From assembly GCA_940337035.1 (NCBI GenBank), contig OW679197.1:40864466-40928465 (forward strand): a stretch of 64,000 bases of DNA, given 5' to 3'. The notes under the pieces are model-generated. The model was given only the letters and a program-made list of their open reading frames with translations, was not told the origin of the DNA and did not search any database. The DNA comes from Agriotes lineatus (Eukaryota; Arthropoda; Insecta; Coleoptera; Elateridae). Position numbers and translations under genes: made by a program. Below are positions 11,431-23,340 of this stretch, one piece after another. Within the stretch, counting starts at the first letter, position 1, and each line of letters begins with the position of its first letter.

Positions 11431-12680
11431 TTTTATTTCCATATCTTTGACGGCCATCTAAGTCTTGGTCGTCTTTCAACATCCTCTTATTTATGTAACC
11501 AACTTGTCTTAAATATGTATAGGATTTTATCTTTTAGATGAATTTCGTTTCTATATGATTTCATCGTTTGTTTCTGCGTTCATTGCTTTAGTCTTAACAA
11601 AGTTAATTTACAATGTTACGCTTTCCACAGTCCTCTTTAGGCCATGCATTATTGTTTATAAATAACCAGAAAATTATACCTAATCCTTGTCACTGATATT
11701 TTATACACAGTGACTGACAGTAGTTGATATCGCACCGTGATCATAACTGTGATTAACACTTCTCGTAATAAACGCAATGGAAATATTTCCAAAGCCTGCT
11801 GAGCAAGAAGAAGAGAAAGACCATAACTTCACTTTGTAAGAAATGTCAAATGACAGCTTTATATTTCCTGGTGTTGTAATACACATGACTTCAACAATTT
11901 CAAAGGCACCCTTATATTCTATTTTGCGCCATAATAACGATGTCTGCAAATTTCAAATAGTGAAATGTTTCGCCTTCCACTAACAACCCTTTATTTTCAA
12001 TCATAATATTTTGAACAGACCTTCTAAGGCTAGTGCACATAATTTTCCAGAAAACACATCTCCCTATCTTAGTTAGTTAGTAGTTATAGTATTTGTTGTG
12101 GGGAGACTGATGTCAAGCAAGTAGGCTTTCAAAGGCCCTTTTTGCTAACCCCGTGGACAAGATCTAGGCATGCAGAGTACTAGCTACCTTAGTCCTACTT
12201 AGAATTTTGCCGAGACTAAGGAATTCTAACCCTAGCAAGGGATCTTTTACATGCTACACATCGTAGTAACATGGGACCCACGGCTTTACATCACTTCCGA
12301 ATGATGGCCTCTCTATCTTACTCTCCGTTATAGTTGCACTTTTTTAGCGTTATGTGCATTTTAGTCTCTATTGTTGCTCTTCTGTAAATTTGTTCAATGA
12401 TATTGGTAGTACTACGTCTCTAGTCGATTCTCGCTTTTTTAAGTGATGTTATGGCAGCTCACATCTCAATGCTATCAGAGAAATCATTCGTAAAGCCCAT
12501 GAAGCCTAGTCATAGAAGATTGTATTTCGTTACTTTTTCAATCATTGTTCTCACTTTCTTTACAAAGTCCTCTTTTAAACCCTACTTGCTCTGTTGTTTG
12601 GAAAACTCTATTTTTCTAGTGTATTTATTCATTATTACTCTCGAAAACAGCACTTGAACTGCATCAGTTGATTAAATCAA
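11430..12680 (-). mobile_element. Decayed LINE reverse transcriptase, split by a SINE
   Basis: Read on the - strand with several frameshifts and stops, the sequence from 12660 to 11430 shows GDVFSGKLCALALEGLFK (matching the RQGDxxSPxLFxxxLExxF block), then FHYLKFADIVI (the LRFADDIVL catalytic block with one Asp lost), and a distal GRPRLRW tail near 11470. It is a dead endonuclease/reverse transcriptase type LINE. A SINE at 12072-12309 interrupts it just before the GDVF block. Confidence 0.6.
12072..12309 (-). mobile_element. 5'-truncated SINE, same family as 4145-4469
   Basis: It shares the SINE body with the 4145-4469 copy (for example ATCTTTTACATGCTACACAT and ATGGGACCCA), but lacks the tRNA-like head. 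The 3' part is longer and ends in a (CTAA)n-like tail at 12072-12085. Near-identical CTCCCTATCTTA / CTCTCTATCTTA strings flank it (12060-12071 and 12309-12320), a probable target duplication. It sits inside a decayed LINE. Confidence 0.75.
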
Positions 12681-13180
12681 AATATACTGAAAGAAACTTT
12701 TAGGTAAATACCTAAGTACTACAAATTTTACAAAATGATAAGTGGAAGTTAAAAGATTGGAAATATGTCTTGTTTATCATAAACATGTATCACTGTAATG
12801 TTGATTTTTCTAATCTTCAGTCTTTTAATACTGGTAAACAGAACTGAAACTATGGTTCGAGTAGTTACATGCATTTTTTGTCTGTACATGAATAGAAAAT
12901 ATATTTTTGTTTTATTGCATCGAAAAGCTATTAATTTCAGTAGTATTTAGCGGCCGAAAACGCCCAATTTTTTTGTACTAGTACCTTTTACTTTGTAGGA
13001 GTAATAACCATAGCAACAAAAATTAACCCTGTGTTTCCATTGGTTGAAATCAAAATACTCATTGCCATTTTTAGGTATGATCATAACCTCCTCAGGTTTT
13101 TCCGAACCTCCTCGATTAAACTGTCATTTTTTTAATAAGAAAAAACGCTTCCAAAACAGCAGAAATTATCCTTTATCTAA
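12681..13180. other. No gene seen
   Basis: AT-rich sequence without coding or transposon motifs that I can name. Confidence 0.35.
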
Positions 13181-13184
13181 TAGA

Positions 13185-13600
13185 CTTGTCTGTCCGGGAC
13201 GCTGTTTTGTCTGTCCGGGACGCTGTTTCAGCAGCCAAACCGTAAGAGATAGAGAAAAAAGTTATTAAAGTTATATGTTTGGAATGGTCATGTCAGGTGA
13301 GGAGCCGAATTTCAGTCACGTGACACTTCCGGTTTTCGAGAAATCACGTGATTTCCGTCCGTCCGGGACGCTGGTCCGTCCGGGACGCTGTTTCAGCAGC
13401 CAAACCGTAAGAGATAGAGAAAAAAGTTATTAAAGTTATATGTTTGGAATGGTCATGTCAGGTGAGGAGCCGAATTTCAGTCACGTGACACTTCCGGTTT
13501 TCGAGAAATCACGTGATTTCCGTCCGTCCGGGACGCTGGTCCGTCCGGGACGCTGTTTCAGCAGCCAAACCGTAAGAGATAGAGAAAAAAGTTATTAAAT
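13185..13600. repeat. 165-base tandem repeat, about 2.4 copies
   Basis: The string CCGGGACGCTGTTTCAGCAG starts at 13215, 13380 and 13545, giving an exact 165-base period with nearly identical units. Each unit includes two palindromic CACGTG cores and the string GTCCGGGACGCTG twice. A related inverted copy lies at 21785-21955, and the flanking sequences (TCTAATAGAC and GAGACATTTGTCT) recur with it. Confidence 0.9.
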
Positions 13601-13767
13601 GAGACATTTGTCTTACTGGTTGCTAGTTATTATTAATTTGTTTCTACGATCGTGTCAAAATGACAACTTTTTGCACAGTTTCTAGTGTCAAAAGTGACGT
13701 TTGTAGCACTCTTAATATTGGCGCCCGAATTCGGTCTTTTTAGCACGTTGCGATTGGTGGCGTGTTT

Positions 13768-13821
13768 TAATATTATATTAAAACACGCTTTGCCTAATAT
13801 TATATTAAAACACGCTTTGCC
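13768..13821. repeat. 27-base tandem repeat, two copies
   Basis: The unit TAATATTATATTAAAACACG followed by CTTTGCC is repeated perfectly twice. Confidence 0.9.
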
Positions 13822-13945
13822 GTAAATTTGGATGTCAACATAACCTAGAATATCTAACACAATGTGACGGAAAAAGTGTCACCGAACTAAGTTTTTATAT
13901 TTCTGTTACGATCGTAGAAAAAATAGCCTATGATACACGTGTATA

Positions 13946-13966
13946 AGATAGATAGATAGATAGATA
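13946..13966. repeat. (GATA)n microsatellite
   Basis: Five consecutive GATA units. Confidence 0.9.
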
Positions 13967-14097
13967 TTTTTATTAATCCCAGGAACATGTTCATAAATAC
14001 AATATAACTATGTATATAAATAATGTTATAGGACTAGTCACTGAAAAAATATATCTACAAACTAAATTAAACTATAGTTAAAAAAATCCTCAACATA

Positions 14098-14190
14098 GCA
14101 TTAAAGCACTAGCGACGTTAAAAGCACTCCGCTTTGCGTCGTGCTCTTAAACTCGTCGTACGTACTTTAAAGTATCATAATATACTATTA
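14098..14190. repeat. Repeat shared with 50865-50955
   Basis: Both segments contain TTAAAGCACTA, CG-CGTTAAAAGCACTCC and end in TATCATAATATA, and both are preceded by TATGA-ACACG-GTGTA (13930 and 50839). It is probably one family of miniature element. Confidence 0.5.
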
Positions 14191-15929
14191 TATCATTTTG
14201 GAACTATATTGCTCAACAAATAAACGGGGCCATTTGCATCTATTTGTACAATTTTTACAAATATTTTTAAAAGGACTGAACAGAGATGCCTGAGAGGCTG
14301 TATCAGGACTCCGTTACTTTGCGCTGATTCTATCCGTCAAGCACGTAAACAAGACTGTGTTTACGTTTTAAACCAATGTAGTCAATGGTACTTGAAACGG
14401 ACGGCAGTAGAGACACTAACCCTCGGAGCACAGCCTCATGCCCCGTGAATATTATGGCTTAGAAAGGGTAGTGAATGAATCAAACATTAAATGCAGATTG
14501 ATTTTTATTATGAAAATAGACTAGTATTTATATAAAACTAAAAATGCTTAACGCAGTAACAATATCAAAGTTCATAATAGTGTAATAGAACGCGTTTAAA
14601 GGTCCGCAAAGACCGCAACTCAGCATGATAAGCTTTTATATTTCCGCATCGGTTTGCGGGCTGAGCGTTGAACTTGGCTTTCTAGGTCGCCGAGTTGCAT
14701 TTTCACTTAATGTTGGCGAAACAATATTCGTTTAAGGTTTCGTAAATGGGAACTGAATTTTGCCTGTTTTAATTCAAGATTAAAACAGATATAAATTACG
14801 TATAAACTTGCGAAATTATGAAGTAAAACTGGAGGTTAAAACTGTTTGTTTATGAAATCAGAATTACATTTCGAACTTCTGACTGGCTTCGTAAATTTTG
14901 TTATTAAAATTTATGTGTGTTTAAACCAAGTTTAAACAGGACAGTCATGGCATTTTTGGCAACCCTTCAAGATTGTGTCCATATAAAAAACATTTCTTTT
15001 CATAATTTGGTTTAAATAAAAATTACACCATTAATAGAATATTATCATTTAAAAATTTTGAATTTTGCCCAAATGTTGATAGCACATTGCATACAAAGTA
15101 TGCCAAATCGTTGCCAAAAATTTTTACACTCAATAAACTATTAATTTATTTTTTCTTCCTCTTATTTTTGTTAAATATAGTTTTCTTAATAATTTCTTAA
15201 TTTTATTAATGTGATTTTATTAATGCTTCAGTTGATATTTGAGGACAATGCAATTAAATGTGCTTAATATACTCGTACCATACTATAAAAAAGTAGATAT
15301 ATTTTTTATGACGTAATGTAACAAATACAACTTTTATGGTTGGTTCAGTTTATTTGTTGAGCATTATATAATCTTGTCTTGTCGATGACGCAGTAGTCTG
15401 TAGCCAAAATACAGAATTCTTGAATTTTGTCCATTTTGGGAAAATAAAATAGAACGTTGTATATACCACGTGTATAATCACAATCATAAACCTCGGGAAA
15501 TTATATAATACATAAATAACTATTACATTACTTCGAAGTATTGAACTCTGTTTTATTATATTTTTAATGCTTTTTTTCTACCGTTCCGGTTTTAATTATT
15601 TGTCAGAAGTATTAAAATTACCAAGTTTTAAATGAAATTCGCTATGTTTTTGAAAGGACGTTCAAAGTAGATAAAACACAATTAAGTTTTGATTTTTCTA
15701 TTAGAAAATGAAATGAAAGGACTGCCATCTCCAAATCTTCATTTAAATACTTTTTGTATTCTGTCGCATGAAAGAAATCCTTCGAAATAATTATAAAAAA
15801 TGTATGCTACGAACTAGTTTTAGCTTGACAAATAAATATACATGTTTTAGTATTGTTATTTTGCGTCTTATACATGTGCATAGGAATTCCCAAGGTATTA
15901 TCTAAAATATTCCTATACCTATACCTTAT
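14191..15929. other. No gene seen
   Basis: AT-rich sequence. I find no coding motif, RNA gene or element end that I can support. Confidence 0.4.
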
Positions 15930-16240
15930 ATTCCAGGGATGTCTGACAAAATTAAGCGAATTGGAAATAACTTTAATGTTATAACGGTATACAAAGCTAT
16001 GAATAACTTGCACTCGATCCTTACAAAAACGAAGCCGTTCAACGAAGACCACTATTCAAAGAATTGTATAGTATACAGTATTCCTTGTGAATGCGGGAAA
16101 TACTAGATAGGTGAAACATTAGAGCCTTTGGAAGTTAGGGCTAAACAACACAAAAAAATAATTAAGAAATACCAGATTGATAAATCTAAAATAGCAGAAC
16201 ATGCATGGAATAACGACCACAAGATGTCGATCTTCTTACC
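15930..16240 (+). mobile_element. Penelope-like element fragment (GIY-YIG endonuclease)
   Basis: The + frame reads MSDKIKRIGNNFNVITVYKA, later LTKTKP, then VYSIPCECGKY-stop-IGET, EPLEVRAKQH and IAEHAWNNDH. Penelope-like proteins end in a GIY-YIG nuclease with the pattern VYxIPCxCxxxYIGxTxRxLxxRxxEH, and this matches in order and spacing. The stop codon falls exactly between Y and I of the YIG motif, so the nuclease is dead. The reverse transcriptase part is absent. Confidence 0.8.
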
Positions 16241-17545
16241 TTAAAAAAAAAAACGCGCCGGCAAACTCTACCTCCTGGGTGGTGTGGAAACGAGTTTGGT
16301 TTAGGTGTTGCCATCCAAAAGCGTTTTTGTTACCTACCCCTAAGTTTGCGGTCGATTAACGTAAAAACCCTTAATAATCTGCAAATGGCCTATAGAACAT
16401 GTTTTACAGAAAATTTAATTTTGAATATTTTTCAATACCTCTATTTTTGTCGTAGAACATCACATTTACAAGATATTATAGAAAAACTAGCGCGGTGCCA
16501 TTATAGGGGTGAAAAAGGGATGAAGCTCACTAGTTAGGGATGGGAACTTCTCGATTCTGTATTGCTACCCCCATTAACTGTCGATTCAGAAAATATCAGC
16601 TTATTATAAATTTTTTCTTCTATTTTTGCTAATTTCCGTGTACTACTAGACATAAAATTAAAGAAACTGCATATAATTTACAGAGCAAAGAGGAATGCGT
16701 GTTTGCACATTAAGTTGATTTACATAATAGTTGGATATCCATTCTTAAACATATAATCAATAGTCGGCTATCAGTCTCGAGCTGTTTACTGAAGAGGCTG
16801 TTTGCACTCGGCTAGCTTTCCAGTTAAATATAATAATAATAATAATAATAATAACTTTATTACCATGTATTACCATATGGTAGGAACCTTTAATTATTTT
16901 TTAATTTAATTAGTTAATTGTTGAAAAGGGAAGTAGATTTATCTTCTGAAACATTCATGTTCTGATATTTTTCATTTTGTAGTAGTGGCGAAATATTCAA
17001 AGAAATAGCATGTTAAGAGAAATTATTGCTAAAGTGTTAAACAATATCGCTTAATTTAGAAGTTGAATTACCTATAACTGCATTACTTAAATGTCATTTA
17101 TAGTTTTTTATTATAATATAGTTAAAACATTTCCAAGTAGTCTGATTGGTTTAATAGAAAATCTTTGTTTACACAGCAATATTTTTATTTAATTCCAGTT
17201 TAGAAACGCCTGGACTATGGAATGGCTCTATAAGAGTTTTGATGTTCATTATCTATACTTGATTTAAAACATTATTGTAATACTTGTAATGCTTCTTTAT
17301 AAACTACATTAATTTTAATGCTCCACTTCGCTTTTTGCGATTACCACCATTGTTTAACACATTCTGTTTCAACACATTCGCTTTCAATAACTCTCCTATC
17401 TTAAGAATGTGCAGAACATACATCGATTTGTTTTTGCACTCTGACGTCTTTCAGTTGAACTTCCTGATATTTAAGAAAATGCTACATTCCAATTCCTTTT
17501 CTGGATGAATGTTACTAAATTAGTAATTTTATGCGAGGGCGACTA
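16241..17545. other. No gene seen; (TAA)n microsatellite at 16830-16855
   Basis: The sequence is AT-rich. TTAGGGATGGGAAC at 16534 resembles a hAT-type terminus, but I found no partner end. Confidence 0.35.
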
Positions 17546-17729
17546 TACAGTGCTTTCGTAAAATAATGGATAAATTCGTTAAACATTCAACGAATAACTT
17601 TTGGAGATAACGCTGTCTGTCTGTCTGTCTGTATGTCTGTCTGTCTGTTGGCAATATAACTCAAAAACTATGGTCGTGGGAAGATGACATTTTGCATACA
17701 CATTATATATGTGCTATGAGGGCGTGTCA

Positions 17730-18235
17730 AAAACCTTTCTTCCATTCTTATGTCATGAAAGTAATATTGAAATCCGTCAGAGCCATCTAAATTAAACTTT
17801 TTCTCATCGCCGAAAACGACTTTCTTCCATTCTTCTGTCCAGTTACGATGATTACGTGAAAATTATAAACGTTCCTGCCGATGGCTTGCGTGAAGTAACG
17901 GTTTCTTGCATAGTTTCTTTCTTCTTAAGTGGGGACACTTTTTTAATACTCTTTGAATCGTTCGTACGGACGCATTACTTCCACTCCGCTCCTAGCTGTA
18001 CACGAAGAATTGGATGCCAGTCTAAGTATTACCTGACGTTCCCTTGGCGTTGTTGCAGTTGAAGTGCGTCCTAGTCGATTCGTGCCATAGTTTTCCATAT
18101 CTTTTACGTAAGCGTTGATTACCCATGTGCTTCGTCCGATTTTTCTTGCAATTTCTCTATTTGAATAATTCTCCTGTCGAAAAGCTTGAATGCGTCCTTT
18201 TTTTTCCAACGATAATGTTCTTCCACGTCCCATAC
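17730..18235 (-). pseudogene. Broken Tc3-like transposase
   Basis: From 18235 downward the - strand reads MGRGRTLSLEKKGRIQAF, SNREIARKIGRS and YGTNRLGR. This is the first helix-turn-helix and linker of Tc3/Tc1-type transposases, which bind the terminal repeats. After RERQVILRLASNSSCTAR the frame is lost. At 17750-17840 a second piece reads WTEEWKKVVFGDEKKFNLDG, which holds the first catalytic Asp of the DDE/D triad, followed by SDGFQYYFHD. The part between the pieces is deleted and everything after the first Asp is missing, so it cannot be active. Confidence 0.75.
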
Positions 18236-18773
18236 TAATATCAAATCCTTTTACGTTGTTGAAATTATTATTACACAACTGTCAATCCATTGTCACTTAA
18301 AATGATTTTGTTTCTTGGTTCTACCTAGGTACCTCTGATCATATGTCGCACTTTGAATTGTAATATTTCCTTTAGAAAATTCCCACAATATTATGATAGA
18401 AAAGAAATAAATGAAATGTTGAACGAATATTGTTAAAATGTATAATTTAATCATACATGTAACTAATTATTGAAAAATTTGACCATTTAAGAAAATGAGA
18501 CTAAATTACTGGTTGAGAGTAATCAAGTGTCACGCACTGATATACCTGGCATGAAACCGTGATATATATTTCAGACAAATATATACAGGGCGAGCACCTT
18601 AAAAAAATAAAATTTTGTTTATTTTTGCGTTAATTTTTAAATAAAAGGAAGGTCAGGCTTTACACTTGCCGAAAATAAGACTCAACCGATTCAAGGTAAT
18701 GTCACAAAAGAGTCGAAACGTTTCAACAATAATACCGTTTCGTTTAATAGAGGCGAGCGCAACACTCATTTCA

Positions 18774-18880
18774 ATAAGGCTCGATGGCGCAGTTGGATTT
18801 GTCGATGCGGTTACTATCGTTACGCATATGCGGTTACGATCGCTATGCAGATGCGGCGGGTTCAAACCCCAGCGGGATAC
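18774..18880 (+). mobile_element. tRNA-like SINE head
   Basis: GCTCGATGGCGCAGTTGGAT supplies a box A (TGGCGCAGTTGG) and GCGGGTTCAAACCCC a box B. The spacing is longer than in a tRNA because of a partial internal duplication (TGCGGTTACTATCG / TGCGGTTACGATCG). The body probably continues downstream, but its end is not clear. It is inside the Tc1-like element at 17546-19225. Confidence 0.55.
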
Positions 18881-19251
18881 ATTTTTTTAAATTTTTCAAA
18901 TTGATCTAATTCGCTCAATGGAACTTCGGTGTAAACCTATTAACAGATTTTTTCTTAATTTTTGATCATCTGACCTATATTCAAAAATCAGCTTAACGTA
19001 AGTAAAAAGATGCTTTCTTTCAAATTCCGTAATGAAAAAGGGGGTTGCTGTTTAAAAAAAAAACATCGATGACGTCATATCTCTTACACGGGTAACCCTG
19101 TATGTATAGATTTTATATGAAAAATGCGCAAATAAAAATAAAAATCCACGTGTCCGAGCGGTTTTTCCAAAAGTTACTGCTTAAGTTTTTAACGAATTTA
19201 TCCACTTCTTTACGAAAGCATTGTATATTGTGACATACAAAGTAATTATTA

Positions 19252-20060
19252 TTAATAATAATTCACTTTTTCTTTATTTATGTCCAAATGGTCCCCTTCA
19301 AAGTCGATACAATTTTGTAATCTTCGCTTCCACTCTTCAAATGCAAAATGCCACTCACTTGGTTTTAAGGTGTTAAAAAACTGCACAATTTCAGTTTCCA
19401 TCTTCTCTACAGAATTAAAGCAACGCCCCCTTAGGTGCTTTTTCAATTTAAAAAAAAATTGGAGAGTAGGGTGGGTGTGGAATAACCTTCACTTTATTTT
19501 CCTTCAAGTAATCTACTGTTAATTTTGCGGTATGCGAAGAAGCGTTGTCATGATGTAAGAATAAACCCTTTACTCTAAGCTCTTCTAGCACCTGACGAAG
19601 ATAGGCAGTGGTGTACCAATTTGCTGTTACTGTCTTCTGATGTTCTAGCTTAACAGCCTTTACCAATCACGTGCTTCTGAAGGATACATTAAACATCACT
19701 TCATTGGTCGCTGTTATTTGGGTGTCACCTGAGTTGGGTCATCCTTGTAGATAGATCTACACCTTTCTCTCCTGACGATTTGCACAGTCGTAAAATGGAA
19801 TATAGATTTCGTCACCAGTAACAATTTTAGAAATAACACGTTGACCACCATCATTCAAAAAATTAAGGGTATCGCAGTTGATTTGCTAATGCTCGGGTTT
19901 GTGCTCGTCAGTAAGCTTATGCGACACCCAGGGGGAAACAACTTCATCCAAAAGCGGATTTCATTCTATACAGATACTTAACTTCGCTCAAACCACACTT
20001 GAAATCTCGGCTGAGACCCATTTTGACTGATCTTTAGGAATTGTTTTCGACAGGAATGGC
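19252..20060 (-). pseudogene. Broken mariner transposase lacking the third catalytic Asp
   Basis: Read on the - strand with frameshifts: IVTGDE near 19820 (first catalytic Asp), then VWIYLQ, LEHQKTVTANWY, GLFLHHDNASSHTA (second Asp), VKVIPHPPYSP, then directly KKHLRGRCFNSVEKMETEIV and RLQNCIDFEGDHLD. This is the order in DD34D mariner transposases. The usual DLAPCDFWLF segment between YSP and KLKKHL, which carries the third Asp, is missing. The catalytic site is therefore incomplete whatever the frameshifts. Confidence 0.85.
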
Positions 20061-20730
20061 ATACCCTTTCTAGATCAAATTTTGCATAGTAATCTAGATT
20101 GGATTTTAGTTTTTAATAAAATAGATAGGGGCTTCTAAAATGTGTGGGTTTTATGTATCTCACAATATATAGAGTGACCCTCTAGTAATGTGTTTATTGG
20201 CGATTTTTAGAATTTAATAATATCCATTACATTATCCGAAAAACCTTTGTAGATACGTATTAACTGTTTTGCAAGTTATTCAGTTTTTTCTTAGTTTTCA
20301 CATTTAAATTAATGTTACATTTTGTACTATATTAATGTATAAGTGGTCGGGTTCGTCTTATTATAACCCTAATGCGTAGATAAGTCAATACATTTCTATT
20401 TAAAATTTTGCTTTACTTTTGACCGATAGTTAAAAGTAGTTTCTTTTACCTCACATCTCCATAATTTTGTATTCGAACTATGAATAAAAGGCTTACTATT
20501 AATACTGCTCGTATATACTATCAATATATTTGCAATAGAAAAATAAGAATACATTTTTGTATATTTTTAACAAGTAATAAAAAATAAGTACTTACTTGCT
20601 TTGTCTGCGTGTGGAGTCCTTTATTGACAAATAAGCTGTGTCTTCAGACCTTTCTTAAATGTTTCTTACTTTAATTTCATAATCCTTTGCAATTATCTTA
20701 AGTTAACATCACATTTGTTTTTTATGGATA
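20061..20730. other. No gene seen
   Basis: AT-rich sequence without recognisable features. Confidence 0.4.
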
Positions 20731-21554
20731 TAGAGATGGGCGCGTGAATGAGAATTCACCCACGTCATGCAAGTTTCACGTTTACTTTAAACACTCACGT
20801 TCACGCACGCTCACGCTCACGTTCACTCACGTTTACGGCATGACCCTCCATTTACGACGTGACCCACAGCTTTTATTTGAAAATTCAATTCAGATAGAAC
20901 AGAATGTTCAAATTTAAAATCAATGAAGAATATGTTTTGCACGTAAAATAATTTACGTGATATGTTGCAATCGGAGCAGTAGACACAAAAAGAAGTAAAT
21001 TAAAATTGTCTACAATAGCCTACAAGGAATAAATACTGATATCTCTCGAAAACATTTCTTGGGATCGTCTTAACGACATTACTTTTAATACCAAAATCTG
21101 TAATTGGAGTCGACGTTTCCCTTACTGATACGAGCAAAAGAAGATATATGTTGTTAGGCAACTTTTAATTTTCAGAACACAGGTGCGAAGCTTTGTTACT
21201 CCAGGCTGCCACACAGAAGTATAATGACACCCCCCCCCCCTCTCCAGATTTAGATCTTCTAAAAGGATAAACAGCGGGGAAGGAGGACATCCTGCAGTCT
21301 TTTATTCGTTAAGTAAAAAACGGCTTCCGGGATTGGACCGCGTCATTATTAAGGTCGAAGAACTCAACGTTTTGCCACTATTCGTTATTATTCGTTACTA
21401 CATATTTAATGTGAAACGTGAATCACGCCTTGGACATTTTCACTCACGTTCATTCACGTTCACGGCCCGATTTTCAGATATTACGCACGTTAACGACGGA
21501 ACTCGCCGTGCCCGGGCGTGAGCCGAATCTTTTCACGTCACGCATCCATCCCTA
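20731..21554. mobile_element. Short hAT-like element with TCACGT-rich subterminal repeats
   Basis: The ends TAGAGATGGGCGCGTGA and (inverted) TAGGGATGGATGCGTGA are typical of hAT elements. Dense CACGTTCAC/TCACGC hexamer arrays lie inside both ends (20760-20890 and 21415-21535), as hAT transposase binding regions often do. I cannot find a matching 8-base target duplication. A fragment of Penelope terminal repeat (CTTCCGGGATTGGACC at 21324) and a C-run at 21231-21241 lie inside. No transposase is present. Confidence 0.6.
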
Positions 21555-21784
21555 GTAAACACCATATGCGATATCATTTTTAAACTAGCAGTCCAATGAG
21601 ACAAATGTCTCATTTAATAAAACAAAAAAGACCGTTTTGCAAATAGAACGCGTATTCACCACACGTACGTATATGACGTCATTGTTGGTAGCAAACTATC
21701 AGTCGCATTCGCATTGATAACATTTGCCTAGAATCTAACCTAAAAAGTTAGGATTAGGATATAATTAAGATAATAATTAGTGTT

Positions 21785-21955
21785 AGAGACTGAAATTCGG
21801 TTCCCGAACTGACATGACCATTCCAAACATATAACCTTAATAACTTTTTTCTCTATCTCTTACGGTTTGGCTGCTGAAACAGCTTCCCAGACAGACAAAA
21901 CAGCGTCCCGGACAGACCAGCGTCCCGGACAGACACGTCTATTAGATAAAGGATT
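21785..21955. repeat. Inverted relative of the 165-base tandem repeat
   Basis: It contains the reverse complement of the 13.2-13.6 kb unit, including CTCTTACGGTTTGGCTGCTG and CAGCGTCCCGGACAGAC, ending in CGTCTATTAGATAAAGG. One unit is present, 8.2 kb from the array. Confidence 0.85.
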
Positions 21956-23340
21956 TGGAGATGCACAGTATATTGAGTTTCATTTTTTATTTATTTATTT
22001 ATTTATGTCATATTCATATTTGGGACAAAAGCAGGAGTTACTCCCAGTGAATTGTCCACTACAACAAAAACTAGTACTGGTACAAGCACAACTAAACTTC
22101 GTTTCATTAAAAAAAAACAACAGTAGAGAAATAACTAAACTAAAAATCTTAAGAATATATAAGCTAAATCAAGTAAAGTATATACAGTAAAAATCCAAAT
22201 TATCATCTATATAACACGACAAGTTAATGACGAATAGATACAAATTCTAATTTCAGGTTGAGTGGTATTTGGTTACTCTAAGTGGGATTATTGTAGTAGG
22301 TATTGTTGTTTCGTTGAACAATTGTGTTCTTTTAAAGATATAAACTTTGTCGAACGATACAATGTCATCTTCTAGTAAAGACAAATCTAATATATTGGAA
22401 ATGTATGTGGGTGGGGCTGATTTTTGTAACTCTGAGGGATAATAATAACTTCACAGCAATGTGACCACAATAACGTTTTCATGTAAATGTTGAACTAGGC
22501 GTATCAGGTCATTAGCAGGCCACACATTTATGGAAAGAATTTCATTGCAAGGTATTAATGTTAAAAAACAATTCTTTGCAATTATTTAAATAACATTTCT
22601 ATAAATGTCGAAATAGTATATGTAAAGTGATGTTACTAACGTGATGGTGCTAAGCTGCGCACTCTAGATGAAAGGAAACAGATTTTCAGAAATGTTTTCC
22701 AACCAGATCACTAAGCAATCTTTGAAAACTAGCAGCATTATGTTTGTAACTATCTCGACGTGGAACGAGTAGTTGAAGCCAATGTAGCGAAACATTTTAA
22801 ATTATATTAGTTCTCTCGTTGGTTGTAGATCGTTGAACGGTGTGAATTTTTGTTAAATTTAGGAATTGTACAATAAAACTCTTAAAGAGCTGGAAATATC
22901 CATGAGCTACGAACATTAACAAAAAAACTTCTTACTACGGAATACTATTCTACCTCATGGAAACATTATAACAAACTGAAAAACTAATTCAGAATCAGAA
23001 AAAATCGAGTGCTCGAAAAATGTTTTGGAAATCAGCAAAGATAATTTGTAGAGAAAAATACTCGTAAACCTAAAAGCAGTTATTTTAACTGCATTGCTCC
23101 ATAATATATCACTTTTAATAAATTTTTTCTACTATAATTATCTATTATTTGGAATATACTCGTGACAATGGAAAAATGAAAGAATTAGTCGTACATATTA
23201 AAAAAAGGAGGGCATTATAATTTTTGTGGTGGCCAATCAACAAAGGCATCATCACTACTACAATTTTTATCTCCTCCTGTGGCGAACTCAAATAAATTTA
23301 GAATTATTCACATGCAAATCTTGATTAGATACATGCGTTT
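21956..23340. other. No gene seen
   Basis: AT-rich, presumed intergenic or 5' flanking DNA of the ETS gene. No motif supported. Confidence 0.4.

Larger units (their letters stand above)
17546..19225. mobile_element. Tc1-like DNA transposon with ~38-base terminal inverted repeats
   Basis: The left end TACAGTGCTTTCGTAAAATA...GGATAAATTCGTTAAA (17546-17583) matches the reverse complement of 19188-19225 with a few mismatches. A TA dinucleotide flanks each end, the target site of Tc1/mariner elements. Inside are a broken Tc3-like transposase (- strand), a GTCT-repeat piece of a Helitron-like family near the left end, and a tRNA-like SINE head. It is a dead composite. Confidence 0.7.

Noticed and set aside
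15807..16052. An 81-residue frame on the - strand
   Set aside because: It is antisense to the Penelope nuclease fragment, which reads correctly on the + strand.
16534..16800. TAGGGATGGGAAC as the start of a hAT element
   Set aside because: No inverted partner or 8-base duplication could be found nearby.
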